Assembly (NCBI GenBank): GCA_019745195.1
Contig: JAIETL010000021.1
Coordinates: forward strand, 1 to 64,000
DNA length: 64,000 nucleotides
From: Beijerinckiaceae bacterium
Lineage (GTDB): Bacteria > Pseudomonadota > Alphaproteobacteria > Rhizobiales > Beijerinckiaceae
Direction: 5' to 3'
The position numbers were made by a program, and so were the translations under genes. Under the pieces are notes generated by a model. That model saw nothing but the letters and a program-made list of their open reading frames with translations. It did no database searches and was not told the origin of the DNA. Position 1 is the stretch's first letter; each line of letters opens with the position of its first letter. This document shows, one piece after another, positions 27,056-35,750 of the stretch.

Positions 27056-27664
27056 ATGCCGAGCATGGAAACCATGGTCGATCTCGAGCTGGACCAGCGC
27101 CTCGGCGCACGCATCAAGGCGCTACGGCTGGCTGGCGGCCTGACGCTCGACCAGTTGGCCGATCGCTCGGGCGTCAGCCGAGCGATGATCTCGCGCGTCG
27201 AACGGGCCGAGTCGAGCCCGACGGCGGCGCTGCTCGACCGGCTCTGTGTCGGGCTCGGCATCGTGCTGTCGGCGCTGTTCCGCGAGGATACCCAGGCCAG
27301 CCCGCTGGCGCGACGCGCCGATCAGCCGGTGTGGACCGATCCCGGCAGCTTCTATGTCCGGCGCAGCGTCTCGCCTCCGGGAACCGGCTCGGCGATCGAG
27401 ATCGTCGAGGTCGAAATGCCGCCGGGCGGGCGCGTGCTGCTCGACGCGGCGCGCGCGGCGCAGCGGCTGGACCAGCAGGTCTGGGTGCTGGCGGGCGAGA
27501 TGGTCGTGACGCTGGGCGAGACCGCACACCGACTGGCTGCCGGGGACTGCCTGCAGATGCTGCTCGACGGGCCGATCGCCTATCACAATCCCGGCGCGCT
27601 GACCGCCCGCTACGCGGTCGTGCTGACGGGCCATGACAGACCGGCCTTCGGGGGACGACCATGA
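27056..27664 (+). CDS. XRE-family regulator with C-terminal cupin domain
   Basis: A 202-residue transcription factor. An N-terminal helix-turn-helix of the XRE type (LGARIKALRLAGGLTLDQLA, then GVSRAMISRVERAESSPTAALL) covers about residues 12-70. A beta-rich cupin domain (VEVEMPPGGRVLL and VWVLAGEMVVTLGE) occupies the rest and probably binds a small ligand. Its stop codon overlaps the ATG of the GNAT gene (ATGA), so the pair form an operon and the regulator probably controls it. The first ATG is used here; the family's conserved start would be close to METMVDLELDQ. Confidence 0.85.
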   Translation: MPSMETMVDLELDQRLGARIKALRLAGGLTLDQLADRSGVSRAMISRVERAESSPTAALLDRLCVGLGIVLSALFREDTQASPLARRADQPVWTDPGSFYVRRSVSPPGTGSAIEIVEVEMPPGGRVLLDAARAAQRLDQQVWVLAGEMVVTLGETAHRLAAGDCLQMLLDGPIAYHNPGALTARYAVVLTGHDRPAFGGRP

Positions 27665-28194
27665 TGGAAGCGGACGCGATCGCAATCGAAACCGTGACGG
27701 CCGCCGCCGTGCGAGAGGCCGTCCCGGCCCTGGCCCGGGTGCTGGCCGATTGCGTCGCCAATGGCGCGTCGCTCGGCTTCATGCACTGGAACACCCGCGC
27801 CGATTACGAGAGATTCTGGGAAGGCGTCGCGGCCGACGTCGAGGCCGGGCGGACAGTCCTGTTTGCGGCGCGGCGTGACGGCGAGATCGTGGGCACCGCG
27901 CAGCTCCATCTGATCGGCAAGCCCAACCAGCCGCACCGGGCCGAGATCGCCAAGGTGCTGGTCCATTCAACTGCCCGCCGGCAGGGACTGGGCGAGACGC
28001 TGATGGGGGCCGCGGAGGCTGCGGCGCGTGCGGCCGGCCGGACGCTGCTCGTGCTCGACACCGATGCCGACAGCGCGGCGCGCCGGCTCTACAGACGGCT
28101 CGGCTGGACCGAGGTCGGCACCATTCCGCGTTTTGCGCTGATGCCGGACGGGGCCGATTGCGCCTCGACGTTCTTCTACAAGGCGCTGGACTGA
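27661..28194 (+). CDS. GNAT-family N-acetyltransferase
   Basis: A 177-residue GNAT protein. The acetyl-CoA-binding motif is VLVHSTARRQGLGETLM (Q/RxxGxG/A), preceded by GEIVGTAQLHLIGKPNQPHRAEI and followed by LLVLDTDADSAARRLYRRLGW. It is coupled to the upstream XRE-cupin regulator. This pairing is common where the regulator and acetyltransferase respond to the same small amine or toxin; the substrate is unknown. Confidence 0.85.
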   Translation: MMEADAIAIETVTAAAVREAVPALARVLADCVANGASLGFMHWNTRADYERFWEGVAADVEAGRTVLFAARRDGEIVGTAQLHLIGKPNQPHRAEIAKVLVHSTARRQGLGETLMGAAEAAARAAGRTLLVLDTDADSAARRLYRRLGWTEVGTIPRFALMPDGADCASTFFYKALD

Positions 28195-28201
28195 CGGCCT
28201 C

Positions 28202-28456
28202 TCAGGCCTCAGGCTCGGCGGCCTTGCGGAAATACGGCTCGACCTCGCCCTTGAGCTTGACCGTCATCGGGTTGCCGAAACGGTCCTTGGCGTTGCCTGC
28301 CGTAAGGCGGACCCAGCCCTCGCTGACGCAATACTCCTCGACATTGCTCTTCTCGACGCCCTTGAAGCGGATGCCGACATCGCGGGACAGCAGTTCCTCG
28401 TCGTAGAACGGGCTGTTGGGATTGGAGGACAGGCGGTCGGGCAGGGTGTCGGTCAT
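28202..28456 (-). CDS. DUF3297 family protein
   Basis: An 84-residue protein with the DUF3297 pattern: LSSNPNSPFYDEELLSRDVGIRFKG near the start and VKLKGEVEPYF near the end. The function is unknown, and the family is widespread in proteobacteria. The start is set at ATG 28456 (MTDTLPDRLS); an in-frame ATG eight codons upstream has no better ribosome site. It is convergent with the GNAT gene, 7 bp away. Confidence 0.8.
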   Translation of the reverse strand: MTDTLPDRLSSNPNSPFYDEELLSRDVGIRFKGVEKSNVEEYCVSEGWVRLTAGNAKDRFGNPMTVKLKGEVEPYFRKAAEPEA

Positions 28457-28549
28457 GGCGGTCTCGCAGATGATGTTCACGAAAAGCGCAGGTGATTTTC
28501 AGGCAGCGTTAGCCCGGCGGAGGCGTAAAGCCAATCCGCTTCGCGACGA

Positions 28550-28942
28550 TCAGCACTGCCAGTCCTCGACGGAAAGCCCCTCGACGCGCGAGAATTCCGC
28601 GACATTGTTGGTGACGAGGATCAGCCCGCGCGCCAGCGCCTGCCCCGCGATCAGCACGTCATAGGGGCCGATCGGCGTGCCGCGGGCGCGCAGGGCGGCG
28701 CGAACCTCGCCGGCGCGGCGGGCGTCGGCGTCGGTGAAGTCGAGGCACTCCAATCGCAACTCGTCGAGCCGATAAAGTGTGTCCCGAGTACGCGTTCCGT
28801 GAAACGCGCCGTAGTAATATTCATGTGTGACGATACTCGAAACAACGATATTCTCTGCTTTCGTCAGAAGCGCGCGGGGCCTCAAAATCGGATGTCCACG
28901 CATCAATGCAGTCAGCGCATTGGTGTCGAGAAGATAGATCAT
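28550..28942 (-). CDS. vapC: VapC-type PIN-domain toxin
   Basis: A 130-residue PIN-domain ribonuclease, the toxin of a type II toxin-antitoxin pair. MIYLLDTNALTALM provides the first acidic residue (Asp6), IVTHEYYYG the Glu and IGPYDVLIAGQA the second Asp. The fourth acidic position lies in NNVAEF. VapC toxins cut tRNA or rRNA when not bound by antitoxin. Its ATG overlaps the vapB stop by four bases, so the two are coupled. Confidence 0.88.
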   Translation of the reverse strand: MIYLLDTNALTALMRGHPILRPRALLTKAENIVVSSIVTHEYYYGAFHGTRTRDTLYRLDELRLECLDFTDADARRAGEVRAALRARGTPIGPYDVLIAGQALARGLILVTNNVAEFSRVEGLSVEDWQC

Positions 28943-29229
28943 TTGAAAAATTCGTCGAGTTCGGGCCGCTCCTGCTGCGGCACCTCCTCGTTGATGGCGG
29001 CCTCGAAATCCGCGTCGAACTCGCCCGTAATTTGATCGAGCCAGGCCCAGTCGTTCTCGATCGGCTCCAGCACGACGCGCCGCCCCTCTCGCCTGATGCG
29101 CACGGCGTTGCCCTCGAAGCGAAACTCTTTGGGCAGCCGGACCGCCTGCGAACGCCCGGTCCAGAATATCTTCGCCTTGTCGGGTATGGCCGCTGCCGCC
29201 TTCGCCGTCTTGCGCTTGGCTGTGGTCAT
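28939..29229 (-). CDS. vapB: VapB-type AbrB/SpoVT-like antitoxin
   Basis: A 96-residue antitoxin. The central part FWTGRSQAVRLPKEFRFEG with VRIRREGRRVVLEP is the AbrB swapped-hairpin DNA-binding domain. The C-terminal tail (acidic, ending RPELDEFFK) is the likely toxin-binding segment. Start ATG 29229 is preceded by GGAG. A dyad upstream at 29246-29262 is the probable autoregulatory operator. Confidence 0.87.
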   Translation of the reverse strand: MTTAKRKTAKAAAAIPDKAKIFWTGRSQAVRLPKEFRFEGNAVRIRREGRRVVLEPIENDWAWLDQITGEFDADFEAAINEEVPQQERPELDEFFK

Positions 29230-29245
29230 GGCGCGCTCCGCTTTG

Positions 29246-29262
29246 ATACCTATCAATGGTAT
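29246..29262. promoter_or_regulatory. Probable vapBC operator
   Basis: The inverted repeat ATACC-N7-GGTAT lies 17 bp upstream of the vapB ATG in a locally AT-rich stretch. AbrB-type antitoxins, alone or with VapC, typically bind such dyads over their own promoter. Binding is inferred. Confidence 0.55.
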
Positions 29263-29290
29263 ATAGCACGGATCGGCGCGGCGGCCAGTT

Positions 29291-30379
29291 CTACCGCCCG
29301 CCATCCAGCAGCCGCCCGACCACCTTGGCGGTGTAATCCACCATCGGCACGATGCGGGCATAGTTCAGCCTCGTCGGGCCGATAATGCCGACGACGCCGA
29401 CGATGCGCTGCTCGGCGTCGCGGAAGGGCGCGGCCACCATCGAGGAGCCCGACATCGAGAACAGCTTGTTCTCCGAGCCGATGAAAATGCGCACGCCGTC
29501 GCCGGCCTCGGCGCGGGAGAGCAGGTCGATCACGTCGGTCTGGGTCTCGAGATCGCCGAACAGAAGTCGGATGCGCTCCAGATCCTCCTGCGCCCGCAAA
29601 TCCTCCAGCAGATTGGCCTGGCCGCGCACGATCAGGTGTCGGTCGCTCGAAGGGCCCGAGGAGGTGGCGATGCCGCTCTCGACCAGCCTGGCCGTCAGCA
29701 CGTCGAGCTCGCGCTCCATCTCGCTGCGCTTCTCGGCGATCTCGCGGCGCAGGTCGCCAAGCGTCTTTCCAAGGATGCGGGCGTTGAGGAAGTTGCCGGC
29801 TTCCGTCAGCGCCGAGGCCGGCAGTCCCGGCGGCAGCGCCAGCAGCCGGTTCTCGACCGTGCCGTCATCGGCGACGAGCACGACCAGCGCGCGGGCCGGG
29901 TCGAGCCTGACGAACTCGATGTGCTTCAACCGCGCATTGGCCTTGGTGGTGACGACGACGCCGGCCCCGCGCGAGAGACCCGACAGCAGCGCGGACGCCT
30001 CCGTCAGCGTGCCGTCGAGCGTGCGGCCCGTCGCGGCGGCCTTCATCTGCGCCTCGATGCGGGTGCGCTCGTCCGAGGTCAGGTTGCCGACCTCCATCAT
30101 CGCATCGACGAAGAAGCGCAGGCCCCGTTCGGTCGGCAGGCGGCCGGCGGAGGTGTGCGGCGCGTAGATCAGCCCGGCCAGTTCGAGGTCGGTCATAACG
30201 TTGCGCACGGTCGCGGGCGACAGCGACATCGGCAGCAGCCGGGCGATGTTGCGCGAGCCCACCGGCTCTCCGGTGGCGAGATACCCGTCGATGATCTGGC
30301 GAAAAATCTCGCGCGAGCGCTGATCGGTCTCGACCAGGCCGCCGGGCGATTCGGGGCGCGTCGGCGTGTGGGCGCTCAT
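29291..30379 (-). CDS. hrcA: Heat-inducible transcription repressor HrcA
   Basis: A 362-residue repressor that binds CIRCE operators of groESL and similar heat-shock operons; GroE keeps it active. The N-terminal winged helix has [28 protein letters not shown] and [38 protein letters not shown] follows, and FIGSENKLF plus [26 protein letters not shown] mark the C-terminal part. No CIRCE sequence is visible in its own upstream region. grpE, commonly the next gene, is absent; vapBC lies downstream instead. It is divergent from rph. Confidence 0.96.
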   Translation of the reverse strand: MSAHTPTRPESPGGLVETDQRSREIFRQIIDGYLATGEPVGSRNIARLLPMSLSPATVRNVMTDLELAGLIYAPHTSAGRLPTERGLRFFVDAMMEVGNLTSDERTRIEAQMKAAATGRTLDGTLTEASALLSGLSRGAGVVVTTKANARLKHIEFVRLDPARALVVLVADDGTVENRLLALPPGLPASALTEAGNFLNARILGKTLGDLRREIAEKRSEMERELDVLTARLVESGIATSSGPSSDRHLIVRGQANLLEDLRAQEDLERIRLLFGDLETQTDVIDLLSRAEAGDGVRIFIGSENKLFSMSGSSMVAAPFRDAEQRIVGVVGIIGPTRLNYARIVPMVDYTAKVVGRLLDGGR

Positions 30380-30466
30380 GCTTGGCGAAAGACCGGGATT
30401 GTCATCGGGGCATTCTCGGCTCGGGCAAGGGGGGTATCAAGCAAAAACGAGATGTAACTGCGCGAC

Positions 30467-30573
30467 TTCCCCCCTCGTGGGGAGGGACCGAGGGTGGGGG
30501 GCGAACGACTGGGCGAGCGCTCACCAGGCGGAACGCCCCCCACCCCCATCCCCTCCCCACGAGGGGGAGGGGA
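30467..30573. repeat. Palindromic repeat family D, copy 1
   Basis: A long palindrome with outer arms CCCCCTCGTGGGGAGGG and CCCTCCCCACGAGGGGGAGG. The inner segment contains GGGCGAGCGCTCACCAGGCG. It lies in the divergent hrcA-rph region, ending 71 bp before the rph start. The second copy, at 43534-43640, carries the inner segment in the opposite orientation. Confidence 0.9.
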
Positions 30574-30644
30574 AGAGCCTTGCCTTGCTCCGTAGAGCCC
30601 GACCGCCTACAAGCCGCAAACTCAAAAACAATCAGGATCACCCC

Positions 30645-31361
30645 ATGCGACCCTCCAAACGCGCTGCCGACGAGATGCGCAAGGTCACGCTCGAACGCGG
30701 CGTCGTGCGCTATGCCGAGGGCTCCTGCATGGTCTCCTTCGGCGAGACGAGGGTGCTCTGTGCCGCGACCGTCGAAGAGAAGGGCCCGCCCTGGCTGCGC
30801 GGCACCGGCAAGGGCTGGGTCACGGCCGAGTATTCCATGCTTCCGCGCGCGACGCATGAGCGCACCCGCCGCGAGGTCACCTCCGGCAAGCCGTCCGGGC
30901 GCACGCAGGAAATCCAGCGGCTGGTCGGGCGCTCGCTTCGCGCCGTGGTCGACCTGACCGCGATCGGCGAGCGCCAGATCGTGGTCGATTGCGACGTGAT
31001 CCAGGCCGATGGCGGGACGCGCACCGCCTCGATCACCGGGGCCTGGGTCGCGCTGCACGACGCGCTGAAATGGATGGAGGGGCGCGGCATGCTCAAGGGC
31101 GCTAACCCGCTGAAGGATCATGTCGCGGCGATCTCCTGTGGCATCGTCGCCGGCAACCCGGTGCTCGACCTCGACTATGTCGAGGATTCAGGCGCGCAGA
31201 CCGACGCCAACTTCGTCATCACCGGCGCTGGCGGCCTCGTCGAGGTGCAGGGCACGGCCGAGGGCGCGCCGTTCTCCGAGGAGGAACTGATGGCGCTGCT
31301 CAGGCTGGCCAAGGACGGGGTCGGCAAGCTGGTGACGCTGCAGAAGGCGGCGGTGGCGTAA
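30645..31361 (+). CDS. rph: Ribonuclease PH
   Basis: A 238-residue phosphorolytic 3'-5' exoribonuclease that trims tRNA 3' ends. The start [19 protein letters not shown] is typical. Motifs include [41 protein letters not shown] and [20 protein letters not shown] with the catalytic Asp. Normal length. It begins the rph-(64-aa gene)-rdgB-hemW run, an order conserved in this group apart from the small insertion. Confidence 0.97.
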   Translation: MRPSKRAADEMRKVTLERGVVRYAEGSCMVSFGETRVLCAATVEEKGPPWLRGTGKGWVTAEYSMLPRATHERTRREVTSGKPSGRTQEIQRLVGRSLRAVVDLTAIGERQIVVDCDVIQADGGTRTASITGAWVALHDALKWMEGRGMLKGANPLKDHVAAISCGIVAGNPVLDLDYVEDSGAQTDANFVITGAGGLVEVQGTAEGAPFSEEELMALLRLAKDGVGKLVTLQKAAVA

Positions 31362-31376
31362 ACCCGGAGACCTGCG

Positions 31377-31571
31377 ATGGAGTGGCTGACAACGATCTTG
31401 GGTGTGGTGGTTGGCCTCGCATTTGTCGGAGCGATCATTGTCGTTGCTTTCAGGGCTGAAACATCGCCGAATCGAAAGCGCTCCCGTCTCTCAAACACTT
31501 CTGTCCATGAAAATACCGGTGACGGCCACCCTCCAGCTTCAACCAACTCCACTCCAGCATCTGGCGATTGA
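31377..31571 (+). CDS. Small single-span membrane protein, unknown
   Basis: A 64-residue protein starting with MEWLTTILGVVVGLAFVG, giving one membrane span (residues about 4-25). A short polar Ser/Thr/Asn-rich tail ends TPASGD. It sits 15 bp after rph and 9 bp before rdgB on the same strand. Its GC content is visibly lower than that of its neighbours. I do not recognise it. It may be a genuine small membrane protein or a remnant. Confidence 0.45.
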   Translation: MEWLTTILGVVVGLAFVGAIIVVAFRAETSPNRKRSRLSNTSVHENTGDGHPPASTNSTPASGD

Positions 31572-31580
31572 AACGAACTC

Positions 31581-32216
31581 ATGGCTCAGCATCGCCTCCT
31601 TACCGGAAAAGTCGTGCTCGCGACCCACAACAAGGGCAAGCTCGTCGAGATGCGCGAGCTGATGGCGCCCTATGGCATCGAGCTGGTCTCGGCCGGCGAG
31701 CTTGGCCTGCCCGAGCCCGAGGAGGACGGCTACATGTTCTCCGAGAACGCCGCGATCAAGGCGGTCGCGGCGTGCAAGGCTTCCGGTCTGCCGGCGCTGT
31801 CGGACGATTCAGGGCTTTGCGTCGATGCGCTCGACGGCGCACCGGGGCTGTTCTCGGCCAACTGGGCCGGGCCGGGGAAGGATTTCGGGCCTGCGATGGC
31901 GCGCGTGCTGGCGGAACTCGCCAAGCGCGGCGCGACGACGCCTGAGCAGCGGCGGGCGCATTTCACCTCGGCTTTGGTAATCGCCTGGCCGGACGGGCAT
32001 CAGGAACTGTTCGAGGGTCGCGTCTTCGGAACCATCGTCGATGCGCCGCGCGGCACGGGCGGCTTCGGGTACAACCCGATCTTCCAGCCAGACGGCTATC
32101 CAGAGACTTTCGCCGAGATGACGACCACGGTGAAGAGCGGCGCGGACGAGGCGCTGTCGCATCGGGCGCGCGCCTTCGCGCAGCTCGCCGCCGCCTGCCT
32201 GCGCAAACCCGCGTGA
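31581..32216 (+). CDS. rdgB: XTP/dITP pyrophosphatase RdgB
   Basis: A 211-residue house-cleaning enzyme that hydrolyses non-canonical purine triphosphates (XTP, dITP, ITP) to monophosphates, keeping them out of DNA and RNA. Motifs: VLATHNKGKLVEMRELM (substrate loop), ALSDDSGLCVDALDGAPGLFSANWAG and GTGGFGYNPIFQPDGYPETFAEM. The C-terminal SHRARAFAQL is the usual nucleobase-binding region. The stop overlaps the GTG start of hemW (GTGA). Confidence 0.97.
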   Translation: MAQHRLLTGKVVLATHNKGKLVEMRELMAPYGIELVSAGELGLPEPEEDGYMFSENAAIKAVAACKASGLPALSDDSGLCVDALDGAPGLFSANWAGPGKDFGPAMARVLAELAKRGATTPEQRRAHFTSALVIAWPDGHQELFEGRVFGTIVDAPRGTGGFGYNPIFQPDGYPETFAEMTTTVKSGADEALSHRARAFAQLAAACLRKPA

Positions 32217-33415
32217 GCGCGCTCGCGGCCCTCAGCCGGCGGCCGATGGTCCCTGACCATCCGACCAAGGCGGCCGGCTTCGCGGTCTATGTGCACTGGC
32301 CCTTCTGCCTGGCCAAATGCCCCTATTGCGACTTCAACAGCCATGTCAGGCTGCAGCCGCCCGACCAGGCCCGCTTCGTCGCGGCCTTCCGGCGCGAAAT
32401 CGCCCATCGTGCTCAACTTGCGCCTGGCCGCACCGTCTCCTCGATCTTTTTCGGGGGCGGCACGCCCTCGCTGATGGAGGGCCGCACGGTCGGGGCGATT
32501 CTGGATGCTATCGGCGAACACTGGGCGATCGATCCGGATTGCGAGGTCTCGCTGGAGGCCAATCCGACCAGCGTCGAGGCCGGGCGCTTCGCCGATTTCC
32601 GCGCGGCGGGCGTGAACCGCGTCTCGCTTGGCGTGCAGGCGCTGAACGACGCGGACCTCAAGGCGCTCGGCCGGATGCATTCGACGCAGGAGGCGCTCGA
32701 CGCGGTCGCGATCGCGCGAAAGTATTTCGAGCGGTTTTCCTTCGACCTGATCTATGCCCGCTCGCCGGAGCAGACGCCGGCGCTCTGGCGGGCCGAACTC
32801 GAGCTGGCGATCAGCCACGCTGCCGAGCATCTTTCGCTCTACCAGCTGACGATCGAGCCGGACACCGCCTTCGAGCGGCTGTTCAAGGCGGGCAAACTCG
32901 CCATTCCCGACCACGAGTCCGGGGCCGTGCTCTACGAGATCACGCAGGAAATCACGGCCAGGCACGGTCTGCCGGTCTACGAGATCTCGAACCACGCCCG
33001 TCCGGGCGCGGAATGCCGCCACAACCTGGTCTACTGGCGCTATGGCGAATATGCCGGCATCGGGCCGGGCGCGCATGGAAGGCTGGTCACGGCGGAGGGC
33101 CGGATGGCGCAATCGACCGACAAGCGCCCCGAGACATGGCTCGCCCGCGTCGAGGCGGAAGGCCATGCGCTGATTGAGGACGAGAACCTCAACGCCGAAG
33201 CGCAAGGCGACGAATACCTGCTGATGGGTCTGAGGCTTGTCGAAGGGATCGATCCGGCGATTTTCGCGGCGCTGTCGGGACGGGAGCTGAAGGCGCAGCG
33301 CGTGAACAGCCTGATCGCAGATGGTCTCCTGACCCACAAACCGGGCGGCAAGCTCGGCTGCACGCCCGACGGGGCACTGCTGCTCGACGCAGTCGTGGCT
33401 GACCTGGCCGCGTAA
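32213..33415 (+). CDS. hemW: HemW-type radical SAM protein (coproporphyrinogen III oxidase-like)
   Basis: A 400-residue radical SAM protein. The cluster motif CLAKCPYC (CxxxCxxC, about residues 37-44) follows VYVHWPF, the HemW/HemN start. IFFGGGTPSL, SLEANPTSVE and RVSLGVQALND follow. HemW proteins are now regarded as haem chaperones rather than true oxygen-independent coproporphyrinogen oxidases, because they lack a residue pattern needed for that activity. It begins with GTG overlapping the rdgB stop by four bases. Convergent with the next gene. Confidence 0.93.
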   Translation: MSALAALSRRPMVPDHPTKAAGFAVYVHWPFCLAKCPYCDFNSHVRLQPPDQARFVAAFRREIAHRAQLAPGRTVSSIFFGGGTPSLMEGRTVGAILDAIGEHWAIDPDCEVSLEANPTSVEAGRFADFRAAGVNRVSLGVQALNDADLKALGRMHSTQEALDAVAIARKYFERFSFDLIYARSPEQTPALWRAELELAISHAAEHLSLYQLTIEPDTAFERLFKAGKLAIPDHESGAVLYEITQEITARHGLPVYEISNHARPGAECRHNLVYWRYGEYAGIGPGAHGRLVTAEGRMAQSTDKRPETWLARVEAEGHALIEDENLNAEAQGDEYLLMGLRLVEGIDPAIFAALSGRELKAQRVNSLIADGLLTHKPGGKLGCTPDGALLLDAVVADLAA

Positions 33416-33418
33416 GAC

Positions 33419-34639
33419 TTACTGCGTGCGCGGCCCCAGATCGCGCGGGGCTGCGTTGACCGTCACGATCTGGCCGTTGCGCAGTTCGAGCACCGCGAGA
33501 CCGCGTTCGACGCGACCGTCGGGGCGGAAGCGGAAGACGCCGTCGGCCCCGGCAAAGCCAGACGGGTTGGTCAGGACGCTCTCGGAAAACCGCTGCGAGC
33601 CCTGCGTGCGCGCCAGCGCCGCCGCCAGCGAGACCGCGTCGTAAGCGAGCGTCGCGGTGCGGGTCGGGGCGCTGTTAAAGCGCTGCTGGTAGCGGCCGGC
33701 AAAAGCGTTGAAGCCCGCCGTGTCGGGCGAGGCGAACCAGCCGCCCTGGATCGCCGGCACGCGGGCGACATTGGCGTCGTTCCAGACGCCGGTGCCGAGC
33801 GGCTTGACCTTGGCGGGATCGTAGCCGCCCTGCTGCAGTGCCAGGCCCAGCGCCGGCATGGTGTCGGCCGCGGCTGGGACAAAGAGCGCATCGGCCTGGG
33901 CAAGCGCGGGGCTGAGCCGCGTCACCGCCGCGCGCATGGCGTTGGCGTCCGCGCCGAAACGCTCGATGGCGACCGCGCGCGCGCCGCGATCGGCCACCGC
34001 CTGCCGGAAGGCCGCCTCGACGACGCTGCCATAGGCCGTGTCGGGGATCAGCGCCGCGAAGGATTTGCGCCCCTGCTGCGAGGCATAGGCAATCACGCGG
34101 TTGACGTCGTTCTCGGGCGGGAACGACAGCAGATAGACATTGCGGCCGGCGACGTTGCTGTCGCTGGAGAAGGCCATCACCGGCCTGCCTCCGCCGCGCG
34201 CGACCTGCGCCGCGGCCTGCACGGAGGGGGCGAAGAGCGGACCGATGATCAGTTCCGCCCCCTCTGACAGCGCCTCCTGGGCCGCGGCCTGCGCGCCCTG
34301 GGGCGTCCCGCGATCATCCTTGACCAGCAGCGTCAGGTCGGCGCCCGGAAACTCGGCCAGCGCCATTTCGGCCGCGTTCTTCAGCGCATTGCCGACGGTC
34401 GCGCCCTGCCCTTCGGCGGTCAGCGGCAGGATCAGCCCGACCCTGACCTTGCCCTGCCCGATGGTCTGGCCGGTGGGCGCGGTCCCGCCCGGCGGCTGAG
34501 CCTGCTGGTTGTCGAAGCCCGGCAGACCGGAGGTGCCGCCGCTGCAGGCGGCGAGCGCCAGCGAGAGCGCCAAAGCGGGGGCGGCCAACCTGACGGCCGG
34601 CGCGGAATAGACCGAGACGCTAATCCAGCGACGCAACAC
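33419..34639 (-). CDS. Periplasmic-binding-fold lipoprotein, LpoA-like penicillin-binding protein activator
   Basis: A 406-residue outer-envelope lipoprotein. The signal peptide ends in the lipobox LAAC (Cys about residue 32). A proline/glutamine-rich linker precedes a type-1 periplasmic-binding fold: VRVGLILPLTAEGQGATVGNALKNAAEMALAEF, then GAELIIGPLFAPSVQAAAQVA and FSSDSNVAGRNVYLLSF. This architecture matches proteins annotated as penicillin-binding protein activators related to LpoA. The start is taken as GTG 34639 because GGAG lies seven bases upstream and the signal peptide is then of normal length. An ATG at 34741 would give an implausibly long leader. Divergent from rsmI. Confidence 0.82.
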   Translation of the reverse strand: MLRRWISVSVYSAPAVRLAAPALALSLALAACSGGTSGLPGFDNQQAQPPGGTAPTGQTIGQGKVRVGLILPLTAEGQGATVGNALKNAAEMALAEFPGADLTLLVKDDRGTPQGAQAAAQEALSEGAELIIGPLFAPSVQAAAQVARGGGRPVMAFSSDSNVAGRNVYLLSFPPENDVNRVIAYASQQGRKSFAALIPDTAYGSVVEAAFRQAVADRGARAVAIERFGADANAMRAAVTRLSPALAQADALFVPAAADTMPALGLALQQGGYDPAKVKPLGTGVWNDANVARVPAIQGGWFASPDTAGFNAFAGRYQQRFNSAPTRTATLAYDAVSLAAALARTQGSQRFSESVLTNPSGFAGADGVFRFRPDGRVERGLAVLELRNGQIVTVNAAPRDLGPRTQ

Positions 34640-34841
34640 GGGAGATCTCCAGTCCTGGGTCAGTCGTTCCATGCCGGTGCGGCGCGAACCCACCCGACAG
34701 CGCAGTCCCCCGACCGTGAGGCTTTCCTGCCAGTCCGGCATGGTATTTTCAAGTTGTTAACTCTGGGTTGCGATCGCGGCAAGGCGGGCAAGCCGCCGCC
34801 CGGTCGTGGCGTTGGCCGCGCGGCTGTGGCAGTTTGCGACG

Positions 34842-35750
34842 ATGTCGAGCCCCCCGCCTGCCCCGCGCCAGCCGAGCTATACCGCCTTCGGGCTCAAGGC
34901 GGAGGCTGAGCCTCTCGCTCCGGGCCTGCATATCGTCGCGACGCCGATCGGCAATCTGCGCGATATCTCGTTCCGGGCGCTGGCGACGCTGGCCGCGGCC
35001 GATGCGGTGCTGGCCGAGGACACCCGCACCTCCAAGACGCTGCTGGCGCATTACGGCATCTCGACGCCGCTCCACCCCTATCACGAGCATAATGCCGAGC
35101 AGATGCGGCCCAAGATCCTCGGCAAGCTGCGCGAGGGCGGCAGGCTCGCCCTGATTTCGGACGCCGGCACGCCTTTGGTCTCCGACCCCGGCTACAAGCT
35201 CGTGGCCGAGGTCGTCGCCGAGGGCTTGCCGGTCACCGGCATTCCCGGTCCGTCGGCCGTGCTGGCGGCGCTGGTGCTGGCGGGGCTCCCGACCGACCGC
35301 TTCTTCTTCGAGGGTTTTCTGCCGCCCAAAGCGGCGGCGCGGCGCGGGCGGCTGACCGAACTCGCCGCGATCCCCGGCACGCTGGTCTTCTTCGAATCGC
35401 CGCGCCGGCTGGCCGACATGCTGGCGGATGCGGCGGCCGTGCTAGGCCCGCGCCCTGCGGCCGTGGCGCGCGAACTGACCAAATTCTACGAGAATGTCCG
35501 GCGCGGGCCGCTCGCGGAACTCGCGGCGCATTACGAGGCGGACGAGGAGCCGCGCGGCGAGATCGTGGTGATCATCGGCCCGCCCGGCGCGACCGAACTC
35601 GTCTCCGCCGGCGACGCGGTCACCGAAAAGCTGCAGGCGGCCCTCGCATCGGTCTCGCTGAAGGAGGCGGTCGCGCAGGTCGCCGCCGAAACCGGCCAGC
35701 CGCGCCGAAAAGTCTATGCCCGCGCGCTCGAACTCACGCGGGAGCCTTGA
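34842..35750 (+). CDS. rsmI: 16S rRNA (cytidine-1402 2'-O)-methyltransferase RsmI
   Basis: A 302-residue SAM-dependent methyltransferase that modifies C1402 in the ribosomal P site. HIVATPIGNLRDISFRAL, the ALISDAGTPLVSDPGYKLV and GIPGPSAVLAALVLAGLPTDRF segments, and the FFESPRRL motif are diagnostic of RsmI. The start is at ATG 34842 (MSSPPPAPRQPSYTAF). An upstream in-frame ATG adds 12 residues without homology-like sequence. The end overlaps the TTG start of yraN. Confidence 0.95.
   Translation: MSSPPPAPRQPSYTAFGLKAEAEPLAPGLHIVATPIGNLRDISFRALATLAAADAVLAEDTRTSKTLLAHYGISTPLHPYHEHNAEQMRPKILGKLREGGRLALISDAGTPLVSDPGYKLVAEVVAEGLPVTGIPGPSAVLAALVLAGLPTDRFFFEGFLPPKAAARRGRLTELAAIPGTLVFFESPRRLADMLADAAAVLGPRPAAVARELTKFYENVRRGPLAELAAHYEADEEPRGEIVVIIGPPGATELVSAGDAVTEKLQAALASVSLKEAVAQVAAETGQPRRKVYARALELTREP

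Noticed and set aside
30380-30466. A CIRCE operator upstream of hrcA
   Set aside because: No TTAGCACTC-N9-GAGTGCTAA or close variant was found in the divergent region.
30467-30573. A CRISPR-like array suggested by repeated GC-rich segments
   Set aside because: The segments are inverted arms of one palindrome, not direct repeats with unique spacers, and no cas genes are present.
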